Positions 52,041 through 61,633 of a DNA stretch of 64,000 nt are shown piece by piece. The notes below the pieces were generated by a model. The model made no database searches. It saw only the letters and a program-made list of their open reading frames with translations, and was not told the DNA's origin. Each line of letters starts with the position of its first letter. Position 1 is the first letter of the stretch. The translations under genes were made by a program, and so were the position numbers. This DNA comes from Marinobacter gudaonensis (GTDB taxonomy: Bacteria; Pseudomonadota; Gammaproteobacteria; Pseudomonadales; Oleiphilaceae), in assembly GCF_900115175.1 (NCBI RefSeq), contig NZ_FOYV01000001.1:372001-436000 (forward strand), read 5' to 3'.

Positions 52041-53249
52041 CTATTTCGACGAAGTGTTCTCTGATCCATTCATGGTATCAGTAACCGACACAATAGCGAT
52101 ATCGTCAGGCAGCTCTGTGATCTCGTCGAGATTCAGAGCGTCGTTGAGCGATGCGATAGTGTGACGACCTCCCGAGACGAGTTCAAGTAGTGTCCCCTCC
52201 TTTTCATCAAGAGTTTTCTGCCGGATAACCTCGAGGATTCCATCGGAAAACAGGGTCAGGTGAAACGGTTTGTTCAAAGGCCGTTCATAAACCTCCCACT
52301 CGGGAGACTCGAAAAGGCCCACGGGCAGGCCACTGCCTTCCAGAAACTCGGTTTCTCCACCCTCAAACGACAGAATGGGCATCGGGAAATGCGCGCCCAC
52401 CGCGTAGTGCAGCTTTCGCTCACTCAGTGAAATAATGCCGACGAAAACCGTTACGTGTTTGCCAAGGCCGGTATCCAGGAGCTCGGAGTTAATGCGCTCG
52501 AGGAATCGGTCAGGGTAAAGAATATCGTCGCTGGAACCACGACGCAGGTTCCGCTGGAGGCGATTGGTAAGGTTCTTCAGCAACACGGTAACGAATGCGG
52601 AACTGGCGCCATGACCTGAGACATCGGCGATATACACCAGTACCTTATCGTCAGTCACGCGGAAGTAATCCAGGAAATCACCGCTCAGAAACAACGAGGG
52701 CTTGATCAAGTGGTCCACCTGAAGCCCGCTCATGACCTGTTCATGCTCCGGCAGCATCCGCAGTTGCACTTTGCGCCCGGCCCTCTGGTCTGCCCGGAGC
52801 TCGGCAATACCCTCCCGGAGGTCCCGGTTGGCTTCCTCGAGCTCCTGGCGATAAAGCTGATTCAGACGATTTACCCTCACGCGGTCAAACAGTTTGCCTA
52901 TGACATCATCAAGGGCGCCCTTGTCGTCGTTGCAGGGTTTCAGAACGAAATCCGCCGCACCGGCCCGCAGGGCATTGACCACGTCGACACTCGACTGGCT
53001 CGAGGAACAGGCGACAATGGGAGTGAAGGTTTCCGCTTCTTCCAACCGGCTCGCAAGGTCGCGGATGGCGGCCGGTGGCAGGTCTGCAAAGATCACATCC
53101 GGAATGTTATCGTCGAACAGTGCCCGGGCCGCTGCCAGGTCGGTATAACCGGTCACGTAAAAGCCCCGGGCCTCGAGGTATCGGGCAAGATCGGTGCGGG
53201 CCCGTTCATCGGCATCAATGATTAGTATGCGCTCGGTGCGCGAGGTCAT
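52041..53249 (-). CDS. Response regulator with PP2C/SpoIIE phosphatase domain (HsbR-like)
   Basis: This 402-residue protein has a receiver domain (1-120; phospho-acceptor Asp56 in VIFADLPP, Lys104 in LKP), a coiled linker (about 125-165), and a PP2C-type phosphatase domain with DVSGHGASS and LTLFSDGILE motifs. In P. aeruginosa, HsbR dephosphorylates or phosphorylates HsbA under control of the HPt protein HptB. HsbR has an added C-terminal kinase domain that is absent here, so this version should only dephosphorylate the STAS partner; the kinase must be elsewhere. ATG 53249. Confidence 0.88.
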   Translation of the reverse strand: MTSRTERILIIDADERARTDLARYLEARGFYVTGYTDLAAARALFDDNIPDVIFADLPPAAIRDLASRLEEAETFTPIVACSSSQSSVDVVNALRAGAADFVLKPCNDDKGALDDVIGKLFDRVRVNRLNQLYRQELEEANRDLREGIAELRADQRAGRKVQLRMLPEHEQVMSGLQVDHLIKPSLFLSGDFLDYFRVTDDKVLVYIADVSGHGASSAFVTVLLKNLTNRLQRNLRRGSSDDILYPDRFLERINSELLDTGLGKHVTVFVGIISLSERKLHYAVGAHFPMPILSFEGGETEFLEGSGLPVGLFESPEWEVYERPLNKPFHLTLFSDGILEVIRQKTLDEKEGTLLELVSGGRHTIASLNDALNLDEITELPDDIAIVSVTDTMNGSENTSSK

Positions 53250-53363
53250 GGCGACTGCCCTAAACTACCAGTGTGAAACAGGAAATTGCCTCGGATAAGC
53301 CTATTCTGGCACGCCCCTGTGATATAACAAGGCCAAGTTCATGAATTCGGGAGATTCCAGCAG

Positions 53364-54848
53364 ATGAGACGTGCGGTCAACGACCTTCTCGGAGCCTATG
53401 ACAAGCTGATCATGGATCCGGTTCATGGCGGGATTCCGCTGTACCGGCACGAAATCCAGGTGATCGACCATCCGCTGTTCCAGAGGCTGCGCAACATCTG
53501 CCAGAACGATATCCTCAGCCTGGTCTTCCCGGGCGCCACCCACTCCCGTTTCCTGCACAGCATTGGCGTCATGCACGTGGGCACGCGGATGTTCCGGTCG
53601 ATGATTGATGCCTACCTGAGAGAGCGCCAGCTCAGTGAACAGACCGACCTGAGTCTGAGCCAGCTTGATGCCATCGATTACCTGGCAAAAACGATCCGCC
53701 TGGGGTGCCTGCTGCACGACAGCGGCCACTCCAGCTTCTCCCACCAGTTCACTCAGGCCCGCCGAATCCGCGAACTGATGTCGCGGCCAGGCCGGTTCCG
53801 GGATCTCTGGCGAGGCGTGGATTTCTCGGATTACCACCCCGAGGAACCGGAGGAGCTGGAGCACGAGCACTATTCCGTGAGAGTGGCCCACGAGGTGCTG
53901 GCGGCGGTGGATCTCGAAAGCGCGGGGCTCCACGCCCGGGATGTCATCGGCATCATGGAAACCACGGGGGTTGCGCCCAGCGAGACCTTCTGTCGTCACG
54001 CCCGCACGTTCTGGGCCTTCATCGCAGGCGAGGATGCGGCGGTGGGCTCACCCCTGAGCGACGACATTCCCGGGCTGGTGATGAACCTGCTTTCCTCGAT
54101 TGTGTCCGGGGAAATCGACGCGGATCGCGCGGACTACATGCTTCGGGATGGGTTCCACTCGTCGGTGACCATTGGCGGCTTTAACCTGGACCACCTGCTC
54201 AGCAACCTGCGCTTCGGCTGGGATGTATCCGAGCCCTGGCTGGGTCTTGCCATCACCCAGAAGGGCCTGGGCGCGCTGGAAGACTTTGTGTACAGCCGCC
54301 ACCAGATGTACCGGAAGGTCTACGCCCACAAGACCGCACTGGGCTTCGACTGGCTCCTGCGGGAGGCGATCAATGAGGTGCTGGACGATCCTGAAAACTT
54401 TGACTGGGTGGACACCTGCCTGAGCGACATGACCTACTTTGCCGAGCTAACCGACAACTTTTTCTGGGAAGCCTTTCGGAAAGTGGCCCGCAAGCATCCC
54501 CAGAGTTACTCCTTTTGCATCGTAAACCGGGTAAAACTGAACCACCTCGACACCCGTGAAGACCTGTCTGAGAGCGGCATCCGACATCACAGCACCTGGC
54601 TAGCCGGCGAACTCGGTATCAGTCCCGCCCGCGTGGTTACCTGTTCCATGCGGGCGCGATTCTCGAATATCCAGGACAACTTCAATGGTATCAAGGTACT
54701 CGTTCGCGAACCCATCCACCGGGCGCGCTCCCTGAAAAAAATTACCGAAGTCAGCGCCTTTTTCAGCAAGTTTCGAGACGGCACCATTACTCACTTTTAC
54801 ACCCGGCCGGATGTCACCACTGGCAACCAGGGGGCGCTTACAGAGTAG
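53364..54848 (+). CDS. HD-domain phosphohydrolase (SAMHD1/dGTPase-like)
   Basis: This 494-residue protein carries an HD metal site: HSRFLHSIGVMHVG (His65), LLHDSGHSSFSH (His118, Asp119) and the distal Asp in EIDADRADYMLRDG. These match the metal ligands of SAMHD1 and bacterial dNTP triphosphohydrolases, and the N-terminus DPVHGGIPLYRHEIQVIDHP is the family opening. It should hydrolyse a nucleotide; dNTP substrate is inference. Soluble. Its 3' end overlaps the convergent oxidoreductase gene by 11 bases. ATG 53364. Confidence 0.88.
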   Translation: MRRAVNDLLGAYDKLIMDPVHGGIPLYRHEIQVIDHPLFQRLRNICQNDILSLVFPGATHSRFLHSIGVMHVGTRMFRSMIDAYLRERQLSEQTDLSLSQLDAIDYLAKTIRLGCLLHDSGHSSFSHQFTQARRIRELMSRPGRFRDLWRGVDFSDYHPEEPEELEHEHYSVRVAHEVLAAVDLESAGLHARDVIGIMETTGVAPSETFCRHARTFWAFIAGEDAAVGSPLSDDIPGLVMNLLSSIVSGEIDADRADYMLRDGFHSSVTIGGFNLDHLLSNLRFGWDVSEPWLGLAITQKGLGALEDFVYSRHQMYRKVYAHKTALGFDWLLREAINEVLDDPENFDWVDTCLSDMTYFAELTDNFFWEAFRKVARKHPQSYSFCIVNRVKLNHLDTREDLSESGIRHHSTWLAGELGISPARVVTCSMRARFSNIQDNFNGIKVLVREPIHRARSLKKITEVSAFFSKFRDGTITHFYTRPDVTTGNQGALTE

Positions 54849-55866
54849 CTGACTCCGCGTGCATTTCCCCGACCAGGCCGCAGGCACTGTCAAACGCACC
54901 TTCTACCCGGCCCCCACTGAGCCAGTCTCCGGCCAGACCAATACCGTGTTGCGGGTACCAGAGGTGGCCAGGCTGTTCGCCGCCCTCGGAGCGGGCGTAA
55001 AGCCAGCGGTGGGCCACCACATCATCAGGGCCTGTCTGAAAACCGGTAACCTCCCGAAAAGCGGTAACCAGCAGTTCGGCCACTTCCGGCGCCGACGTGT
55101 CGACATGCTTTTGAGTCCACGCAGCGCCGGCGTGTAAAACCCACCACAGGCCGGTGTCCTGTCGGCCTGGCTTACTGGAATTGTTGGCAACCCAGTACAG
55201 AGCGGGATGCTGACAACGCATGCCGTCGTGGTGGGGCCAGGGATTGACCGGGAAGTGAGCCGCTACGGCCCAACAGGGCAGCACCTTGCCAACAGGTTCG
55301 TCCAGCTCAGTGGCAACCTCGGGAAGTCCACTGCTGGCGAGAAGTTCCCGGGCCTGGGCCGGCGGTGCGGTAATGATCACCTGATCGAACTGTCCCACCG
55401 GCACGTCGTCCGTATCGTAAAGGCGCCATATTCTGTCTGTTCGCGCCAATCTGGCTATCCGGGTTTCCGTCACCACATCAAGGTTGGCCGACAGCGCCCG
55501 AGTGATGGCGGTCATTCTTGGGGTGCCCACAAACCGTGTTTCTTCCGGGAAAGACTCCCACTCGCCCGAGGGCGCCTGGTAGGCCAACCGACCCTGCCAG
55601 GGCGCGAAGGTGCCCTTGCCTGCGTACTTTTCCAGGAATGGCAGGAAATCGGGGTTGCGGGCCGTGAAGTACTGAGCACCGATGTCGACCGATGCCGTAC
55701 CTACCCTTTTGGCCGCCAGCCTTCCACCCGGACCACGGCTTTTTTCGAAGACGGTAACGGCGTGTCCTAGCCCCTTCAACTGAAGGCCTGCAGTGAGGCC
55801 CGATATGCCTGAACCGACAATCGCTATACGACGTACAGAGGGAATATCAACGGACTGATTAAACAT
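54838..55866 (-). CDS. Renalase-like FAD-dependent amine oxidoreductase
   Basis: This 342-residue flavoprotein has the N-terminal FAD motif IAIVGSGISGLTAGLQL followed by GRLAAKRVGTASVDIGAQYF, the pattern of the bacterial renalase branch. The C-terminus contains GIGLAGDWLSGGRVEGAF, the FAD-binding tail. It probably oxidises a reduced nicotinamide isomer or an amine. ATG 55866. It is divergent from the desaturase operon (114 bases apart) and convergent with the HD gene. Confidence 0.85.
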   Translation of the reverse strand: MFNQSVDIPSVRRIAIVGSGISGLTAGLQLKGLGHAVTVFEKSRGPGGRLAAKRVGTASVDIGAQYFTARNPDFLPFLEKYAGKGTFAPWQGRLAYQAPSGEWESFPEETRFVGTPRMTAITRALSANLDVVTETRIARLARTDRIWRLYDTDDVPVGQFDQVIITAPPAQARELLASSGLPEVATELDEPVGKVLPCWAVAAHFPVNPWPHHDGMRCQHPALYWVANNSSKPGRQDTGLWWVLHAGAAWTQKHVDTSAPEVAELLVTAFREVTGFQTGPDDVVAHRWLYARSEGGEQPGHLWYPQHGIGLAGDWLSGGRVEGAFDSACGLVGEMHAESATL

Positions 55867-55980
55867 GAGTTATCGTGCATCCAATTCAAGTGGTGACATC
55901 GTACAACTTGACAGCAATCGCAACCGGTTGTCAGCCGGTTCAGCAATCAAGGTTTTAGAACAGAGGAAGGCAATCAGGGT
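55867..55980. promoter_or_regulatory. Promoter region of the lipid-modification operon with repeats
   Basis: TTGACAGC (55908-55915) recurs as TTGTCAGC (55928-55935), 20 bases later, two helical turns. CAGCAATC occurs at 55912-55919 and 55941-55948. A 10-bp palindrome CAACCGGTTG lies at 55921-55930. The pattern suggests a protein-binding region for the desaturase operon or the divergent oxidoreductase. No regulator gene is adjacent. Confidence 0.4.
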
Positions 55981-56937
55981 ATGACCCGAGTGCAACACTG
56001 GCTTACAAACATTCTGAGGTGGTTCGATTCCGAGGCGGGTTCGGATCACATCGACACCAACTCCAGAACCTTCAATTTCCTGAGAGTAATTCCATTCATC
56101 GCACTGCATCTTGCCTGTCTGCTGGCCTTCTACACGGGTGTCAGTGCGTTCGCCATTGGGTTTGCGATCGCATTTTTTGTTGTTCGCATGTTTGCCATCA
56201 CGGGCTTCTACCACCGGTATTTTGCCCACAAAACCTTCAAGACGAGTCGCCCGGCACAATTCGCATTTGCTGTCCTCGGCGCGAGTGCGGCTCAGAGGGG
56301 GCCCCTTTGGTGGGCCGCACACCACAGGCATCATCATCAGCACTCAGATCAGGAGCAGGATCTGCATTCTCCTCATCATGGCGGTTTTTGGTGGTCGCAT
56401 ATGGGTTGGTTCACCTGCGACGCCGGCTTTGCAATGGATGAACGGCGTGTTCGCGACTGGCTGAAGTTCCCCGAACTGAAACTGATCAACCGGTTTGATT
56501 CGCTGGTACCCGCGCTGGCAGCGGTGAGCATCTATGCCCTGGGTGAAGCCCTGGCAGCCTGGGCGCCCGGTCTCGGCACCAACGGACTACAGTTACTGGT
56601 GTGGGGGTTCTTTATCTCCACGGTAGCGCTGTTTCACGCCACTGTCTCGATTAACTCGCTGTCTCATGTGTGGGGAAAGCGCCGCTTTGACACGGCTGAT
56701 GACAGCCGCAACAACTTCTGGCTGGCCCTGATTACTCTGGGAGAAGGCTGGCACAACAACCACCATCGCTGGCCGCAATCCGTACGGCAGGGTTTCCGCT
56801 GGTATGAAATCGACATTACCTGGTATGGCCTCTGGCTGATGTCGAAACTTGGCATTATCTGGGAGCTGAACCCAATCCCGCAGCACATTCAGGAAGAGAC
56901 ACGTGAACTGGACAGGATGAGGAGGAACAGATCATGA
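55981..56937 (+). CDS. Acyl-CoA / phospholipid delta-9-type fatty acid desaturase
   Basis: This 318-residue membrane di-iron desaturase has the three histidine boxes HRYFAH (78-83), HHRHHH (114-119) and GEGWHNNHH (His258, His261, His262), plus NSLSHVWG before the third. About four TM helices are expected. It inserts a cis double bond in fatty acyl chains; the substrate (acyl-CoA or phospholipid) cannot be read off. ATG 55981 follows GAGGAAGG. Its TGA overlaps the ATG of the NTF2-like gene, beginning a long chain of coupled genes. Confidence 0.93.
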   Translation: MTRVQHWLTNILRWFDSEAGSDHIDTNSRTFNFLRVIPFIALHLACLLAFYTGVSAFAIGFAIAFFVVRMFAITGFYHRYFAHKTFKTSRPAQFAFAVLGASAAQRGPLWWAAHHRHHHQHSDQEQDLHSPHHGGFWWSHMGWFTCDAGFAMDERRVRDWLKFPELKLINRFDSLVPALAAVSIYALGEALAAWAPGLGTNGLQLLVWGFFISTVALFHATVSINSLSHVWGKRRFDTADDSRNNFWLALITLGEGWHNNHHRWPQSVRQGFRWYEIDITWYGLWLMSKLGIIWELNPIPQHIQEETRELDRMRRNRS

Positions 56938-57401
56938 CAACCGCCTCAAAAATTGAAGTTGGGACGCGCAATTCAGCCGTTCCCGCAACGCTGGAGGATT
57001 TCCGGGCCCTGTTCAACAAATTGGACAAGGGTAACCTCGACAAACTTGCCGACCTTTACAGCGAAGACATTCGTTTCCAGGATCCTCTGGGCACTGTAAA
57101 TGGCCTGGACGAACTGACCCGATATTTCGCCGGCGCCTACGCGAACGTCGTGGATTGCCGTTTCGAATTCGGAGAGGCCGTGGTTCAGGGCGAGTGTGCC
57201 GCCTTACCCTGGGTGATGCACCTCCGGCATAAACGCATTCGCAAGGGCCGGGAAGTTCAGGTGCAGGGCATCAGTCATCTCAGGATCCGCGACGGCCGTG
57301 TCTATTACCACCGGGACTATTTCGACGCGGGTGAGATGCTCTACGAGAACCTGCCCGTCATCGGCGGGGTCATTCGTTGGATAAAGGACCAGGCAGGATG
57401 A
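56934..57401 (+). CDS. NTF2-like (SnoaL-type) protein
   Basis: This 155-residue protein has the SnoaL/NTF2-like cone fold: ATLEDFRALFNKLDKGNLDK, ADLYSEDIRFQDPLGTVNG, then VQGISHLRIRDGRVYYHRDYFD. These proteins may be small enzymes or binding partners. It starts inside the desaturase stop (ATGA) and its own stop overlaps the SDR start (ATGA), so it is tightly coupled. Role inside the lipid pathway unknown. Confidence 0.82.
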   Translation: MTTASKIEVGTRNSAVPATLEDFRALFNKLDKGNLDKLADLYSEDIRFQDPLGTVNGLDELTRYFAGAYANVVDCRFEFGEAVVQGECAALPWVMHLRHKRIRKGREVQVQGISHLRIRDGRVYYHRDYFDAGEMLYENLPVIGGVIRWIKDQAG

Positions 57402-58198
57402 GTGATCGACTTCAGGATACCTCGAACATCTGGATCACCGGCGCCAGCTCTGGCATCGGTGAGGCAGTGACCCGGGCCCTCGCTCGAGGCGGCCATCGGC
57501 TGGTGATCACCGGCCGACGCAAAGGCGCTCTGGAAGAGCTGGCGTCGGTTGCACCTGAACAGATTCGGTGTGCTGCCGGTGACACGACCAGTAAGGAAGA
57601 CTTGCAGGCGATTGCCGAAGAGCTCGAACACGACGGCGATCTGGATATGGCCATCCTGAACGCCGGCACCTGCGAATATCTCGAGATCGCCGAATACAGC
57701 AGCGATGTAATCGAGAAAAACATTCATACCAACGTGATTGGCACCGCCCGTTGTCTGGATATAGCCCTGCCCGCGCTCCGACGAACCCGGGCGAAAGGCA
57801 AACCGGCCACGATCGTCATCGTGAGTTCCTCCGCCTGGTGGTTTCCCTTCGGGCGCGCCGAAGGCTACGGCGCCTCGAAGGCCGCGCTGTCGTATTTTGC
57901 ACACGCGTTGAGAGCCGACCTGGCCGCCGAGGGCATAGATGTGGTGGTCGTTTCGCCCGGGTTTGTGAAAACGCCTCTCACCGACCGCAACGATTTTCCC
58001 ATGCCGTTTCTGGTCTCTGCCGAAGATGCGGCCGAGCGGATCGTCAGCGGGCTGGCCAAAGGCCACAATGAAATCGCTTTTCCCAAGCGTTTTACCTGGA
58101 TGCTGAGAATCCTCGGCGCCCTTCCCCGGCCCCTGATCGACCGAATGTCGGCGTCCATGGCCCGTAAAAGCAACAATGAGCAGGAATCGAATGGATGA
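57398..58198 (+). CDS. SDR-family oxidoreductase
   Basis: This 266-residue short-chain dehydrogenase/reductase has the cofactor motif ITGASSGIGEAVTRAL and the catalytic Tyr/Lys region GYGASKAALSYFAHALRADL, with Ser from VSSSAWWF. Soluble, NAD(P)-dependent. I start at ATG 57398; a frame from 57377 would add seven residues. Both ends overlap neighbours by 4 bases (ATGA). In related clusters this SDR accompanies DUF1365 and a CFA-type methyltransferase. Confidence 0.9.
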   Translation: MSDRLQDTSNIWITGASSGIGEAVTRALARGGHRLVITGRRKGALEELASVAPEQIRCAAGDTTSKEDLQAIAEELEHDGDLDMAILNAGTCEYLEIAEYSSDVIEKNIHTNVIGTARCLDIALPALRRTRAKGKPATIVIVSSSAWWFPFGRAEGYGASKAALSYFAHALRADLAAEGIDVVVVSPGFVKTPLTDRNDFPMPFLVSAEDAAERIVSGLAKGHNEIAFPKRFTWMLRILGALPRPLIDRMSASMARKSNNEQESNG

Positions 58199-59460
58199 GT
58201 AACGAACGTCAGCGGATTGCTGTCATCGGGGCCGGCGTTTCCGGTCTCACTGCGGCCTGGCTTTTGGCCGAGAAACACGATGTGCAGGTTTTCGAAGCCG
58301 CCGACTACGCCGGAGGACACACCAACACCGAGCAAGTGGAAGCAGGAGGTCGCACCTGGCCGGTGAACACCGGTTTTATTGTTTTCAACGACTGGACCTA
58401 CCCGAACTTCATCAAGCTGATGGACCGCCTTGGTGTGGCCTCGGAAGTCAGTGACATGAGTTTCAGCGTGGATTGCAGCAACACCGGGCTGCAATACAAC
58501 GGTACCAGCCTGAACACGCTGTTTGCCCAGCGCCGGAACCTGTTCAACCTGCCGTTCCTGAAAATGGTTCGTGAAATACTCCGGTTCAACAAGGAAACCC
58601 GTGCCGATCTCAACACCGGCGCTATCAGCAACGAAGAAACCCTTGGCGAGTACCTGAATCGGAACGGTTATTCGCGGTATTTCCGCAACTACTACATCGT
58701 GCCCATGGGGGCCGCGATCTGGTCGGCACCGGAAATTGTGCTGGAGCAGTTTCCCATCCGCTTCTTCCTGCAGTTTTTTAACAACCACGGCATGCTGTCC
58801 GTGGATGACAGGCCAACCTGGCGAGTGATTTCCGGAGGGTCGGCACAGTACGTCAGTAAAATGATGGATCGCCTGGGTGAGGCCACCCACCTGAACAGCC
58901 CGGTAGAGCGCGTTAGCCGCGACGAAACCGGGGTAACCGTTCTGGTGAAAGGTGAGAGCCACCGTTTCGACCAGGTGGTATTCGCCTGCCATAGTGATCA
59001 GGCCCTGGCCATGCTCGCCGAACCCACTGACTCGGAGCGGGACATTCTTGGTGCCATTGCCTACCAGAAAAACGATGTTGTACTGCACACAGACAGTCGT
59101 GTTCTGCCCGGCAACCGTCGAGCCTGGGCGGCCTGGAACTATTTCATTCCGAGCCACAGCACCGAGCCGGTTTCGGTGACCTATAACATGAATATCCTGC
59201 AGAATTTCCACGAGGCGCCCGAAACTTTCTGCGTGACCCTGAACCGGAGCCGGGACATTGATCCGTCCCGGATCATCAAACGCTTTGAGTATGCCCATCC
59301 GGTGTTCACCATGGACGCTGTTCGGGCCCAGGAACGCTATGACGAAATTGGCAACCAAAATCGCACCCACTTCTGCGGCGCTTACTGGTTTAATGGTTTC
59401 CACGAGGACGGTGTGCGCAGCGCACTGCGGGTAACCCGCGCGTTCGGGATGGAGCTCTGA
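58195..59460 (+). CDS. NAD(P)/FAD-dependent amine-oxidoreductase-like protein
   Basis: This 421-residue flavoprotein has FAD motif IAVIGAGVSGLTAAWLL and the following GGHTNTEQV, with FIVFNDWTYPNFIKLMDRL. The C-terminal part contains NRTHFCGAYWFNGFHEDG. It belongs to the FAD-dependent group always found beside DUF1365 and CFA-type methyltransferase genes. It could desaturate or oxidise an acyl chain; I cannot define the reaction. Start overlaps the SDR stop. The next gene begins 2 bases after its stop. Confidence 0.9.
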   Translation: MSNERQRIAVIGAGVSGLTAAWLLAEKHDVQVFEAADYAGGHTNTEQVEAGGRTWPVNTGFIVFNDWTYPNFIKLMDRLGVASEVSDMSFSVDCSNTGLQYNGTSLNTLFAQRRNLFNLPFLKMVREILRFNKETRADLNTGAISNEETLGEYLNRNGYSRYFRNYYIVPMGAAIWSAPEIVLEQFPIRFFLQFFNNHGMLSVDDRPTWRVISGGSAQYVSKMMDRLGEATHLNSPVERVSRDETGVTVLVKGESHRFDQVVFACHSDQALAMLAEPTDSERDILGAIAYQKNDVVLHTDSRVLPGNRRAWAAWNYFIPSHSTEPVSVTYNMNILQNFHEAPETFCVTLNRSRDIDPSRIIKRFEYAHPVFTMDAVRAQERYDEIGNQNRTHFCGAYWFNGFHEDGVRSALRVTRAFGMEL

Positions 59461-59462
59461 TC

Positions 59463-60371
59463 GTGAACAGCCAGTGGCTTGAGGGTACTGTCCGGCACAG
59501 ACGGAAGTACCCGGTCCAACACGAATTCAGCTACAACACCGGCATGTTGGCCCTGGATACCGATGAGTGGCACAGCGTGACCCGGCTCAGCCCCCTGTTT
59601 TCCCTGGAACGCTTCAACTGGTTGTCGCTCAGGCGAAAGGACTACTTTCGACCGGACACCGGCCAGCTCTCAGAAGCGATTCGCGAACATGTCTCTGAAG
59701 CCACAGGCTGGCGACCGGACGGCGAAGTGGAACTGATCACCCATCCGCGCTATTTCGGCTATGTGTTCAATCCGGTGAGTTTCTATTTCTGCTATCAGAA
59801 GGGGGAACGGCCGGAATCCGGCGCGGTTCCGCGTGTCATCGTGGCGCAGATCACCAATACCCCCTGGCACGATCGCCACGCCTACTGCCTGGAAACCCGC
59901 GGTAACGAGGCTAATCAGGCCGGATGGCGAACCGAACGGTTCGGGTTCAGCAAGCGCTTCCACGTGTCGCCGTTTAACGGTATGGACCAGCAATACGAAT
60001 GGACCTTCAGTTTCCGGGGACGTGAGCTGCGGATTCACATGAATGTATTCGAGGAGGGGCGAAAGCATTTCGATGCCACTCTGGTAGTCCAACGCACCCC
60101 TCTCACTCGTAAAGATGTGCATAAAAGTCTTCGAAAGTTTCCGCTGGAAGCGTTCAAGGTGGTCGCAGGAATTTATTGGCATGCCCTGAAGCTCAAGCTC
60201 AAGGGCGCGCCGTTCTACACGCACCCGGACAAACTTTCTGAAGACGACCCGGCCCTTCGCCGGGGGCATGACGACGCCGGGCTGGACGTTACCAACCCGG
60301 ACCATAACGACGAGACTCCTGGCCAAATGCATGGCCAGACGCGTGGAAGGGTAAGTTCATGGAGAACCTGA
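59463..60371 (+). CDS. DUF1365 family protein
   Basis: This 302-residue protein matches DUF1365: GTVRHRRKYPVQHEFSYNTG, HPRYFGYVFNPVSFYFCY, and VSPFNGMDQQYEWTFSF. Function unknown, but it almost always accompanies the FAD protein before it and the CFA-type methyltransferase after it. GTG 59463 is the start. Its 3' end overlaps the methyltransferase start by 13 bases. Confidence 0.9.
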   Translation: MNSQWLEGTVRHRRKYPVQHEFSYNTGMLALDTDEWHSVTRLSPLFSLERFNWLSLRRKDYFRPDTGQLSEAIREHVSEATGWRPDGEVELITHPRYFGYVFNPVSFYFCYQKGERPESGAVPRVIVAQITNTPWHDRHAYCLETRGNEANQAGWRTERFGFSKRFHVSPFNGMDQQYEWTFSFRGRELRIHMNVFEEGRKHFDATLVVQRTPLTRKDVHKSLRKFPLEAFKVVAGIYWHALKLKLKGAPFYTHPDKLSEDDPALRRGHDDAGLDVTNPDHNDETPGQMHGQTRGRVSSWRT

Positions 60372-61633
60372 ATACCTCGGTTGAAAAGTCCTCATCGAGC
60401 ACCGACAGCCTGCCGGTGCTGAGCCGGTTCGCCCGCACCCTGGTTATCCAGCAGCTGCAGTTGCTGGAGGATGGCCGGCTCACTGTGCGCGAGCCAGGCT
60501 TCGACGACCTGGTGTTTGGCGATGGCGATACCCGCTATCCGCCAGCGGAGCTTCACATCCACGACCACAGCACCTGGCGCGACCTGCTTACCGGAGGTAG
60601 TGTCGGCGCGGCAGAAGCGTTTGTCGCTGGCGACTGGTCAACCCCGGATCTGGTGGCCCTGCTCCGCTTCTTCAGTCGCAACGTCGACCGCATGAACCAG
60701 TTCGAGGACCGCTTCAGCTGGGTCACCAAGCCCGCACTGAAGGGCTTGCACTGGCTGAACCGCAACACCAAAGAGGGTTCCCGCAAGAACATCAGTGCCC
60801 ACTACGATCTGGGCAATGAGCTGTTCGAGGCGTTTCTTGACCCGACCATGATGTATTCGTCGGCGATTTATCCGAACGCGGAATCAACCCTGGAAGAAGC
60901 GGCCGTTCATAAGCTCGACACCATCTGCCGCAAACTCGATCTCAAGCCAGGCGACAGGGTCATCGAGATCGGTACCGGCTGGGGCGGATTCGCCATCCAC
61001 GCGGCCAAGCACTATGGCTGTCATGTGACCACCACCACCATCTCCCGGGAGCAGCTTGAGCTGGCCAAGGCACGCGTACGTGATGAAGGCCTGGAAGACA
61101 GCATCACCCTGCTTTTCGACGACTACCGCGACCTTGAGGGCCAGTTCGACAAGCTGGTTTCGATCGAGATGATCGAAGCCGTCGGCCCCCAGTTCCTGGA
61201 CAGTTACTTTTCCCAGATCAATGCTCTGCTGAAACCCGATGGGCTCGCGCTGGTGCAGGCTATCAACATGCCGGAGCAGCGTTACCGCCGTGCGCTCAAG
61301 AACGTCGATTTCATCCAGCGGTTCATCTTCCCCGGCAGCTTTATTCCGTCGTTCGGGGCCATTCTCGAATCGGTGCGCAATGAGAGTAATCTCGTGTTGA
61401 CCCACGCGGAGGATATCGGCTTCCATTACGCCCGCACGCTCAGGGACTGGTGCAACCGGTTCATGGCCCAGCGGGCGCACCTCGCTGAACTGGGTTACGA
61501 CGAAACCTTCGAACGCCTCTGGCACTTTTATTTTGCCTACTGCGAGGCGGGCTTCAGTGAACGGGCTATTGGTGTATCCCAACTGGTGTTCGCCAAGCCC
61601 GGCAACAAACGTGACAACATTCTTAGCGTATGA
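60359..61633 (+). CDS. Cyclopropane-fatty-acyl-phospholipid synthase family methyltransferase
   Basis: This 424-residue SAM-dependent enzyme methylates double bonds of membrane fatty acids. The N-terminal lipid-binding part includes GSVGAAEAFVAGDWSTPDL, then the MT domain with YDLGNELFEAFLDPTMMYSS, motif I IEIGTGWGGFAIHAA, VSIEMIEAVGPQFLDSYF and FIQRFIFPGSFIPS. Other family members make methylene-bridged or methylated (including precursors of furan) acyl chains. Which product is made here is not determined. Start lies in the DUF1365 3' end; stop overlaps the DUF2878 start. Confidence 0.93.
   Translation: MENLNTSVEKSSSSTDSLPVLSRFARTLVIQQLQLLEDGRLTVREPGFDDLVFGDGDTRYPPAELHIHDHSTWRDLLTGGSVGAAEAFVAGDWSTPDLVALLRFFSRNVDRMNQFEDRFSWVTKPALKGLHWLNRNTKEGSRKNISAHYDLGNELFEAFLDPTMMYSSAIYPNAESTLEEAAVHKLDTICRKLDLKPGDRVIEIGTGWGGFAIHAAKHYGCHVTTTTISREQLELAKARVRDEGLEDSITLLFDDYRDLEGQFDKLVSIEMIEAVGPQFLDSYFSQINALLKPDGLALVQAINMPEQRYRRALKNVDFIQRFIFPGSFIPSFGAILESVRNESNLVLTHAEDIGFHYARTLRDWCNRFMAQRAHLAELGYDETFERLWHFYFAYCEAGFSERAIGVSQLVFAKPGNKRDNILSV

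Noticed and set aside
57865..59403. Minus-strand open frame of about 512 codons across SDR and FAD genes
   Set aside because: It spans two coupled plus-strand genes and has no protein features of its own.
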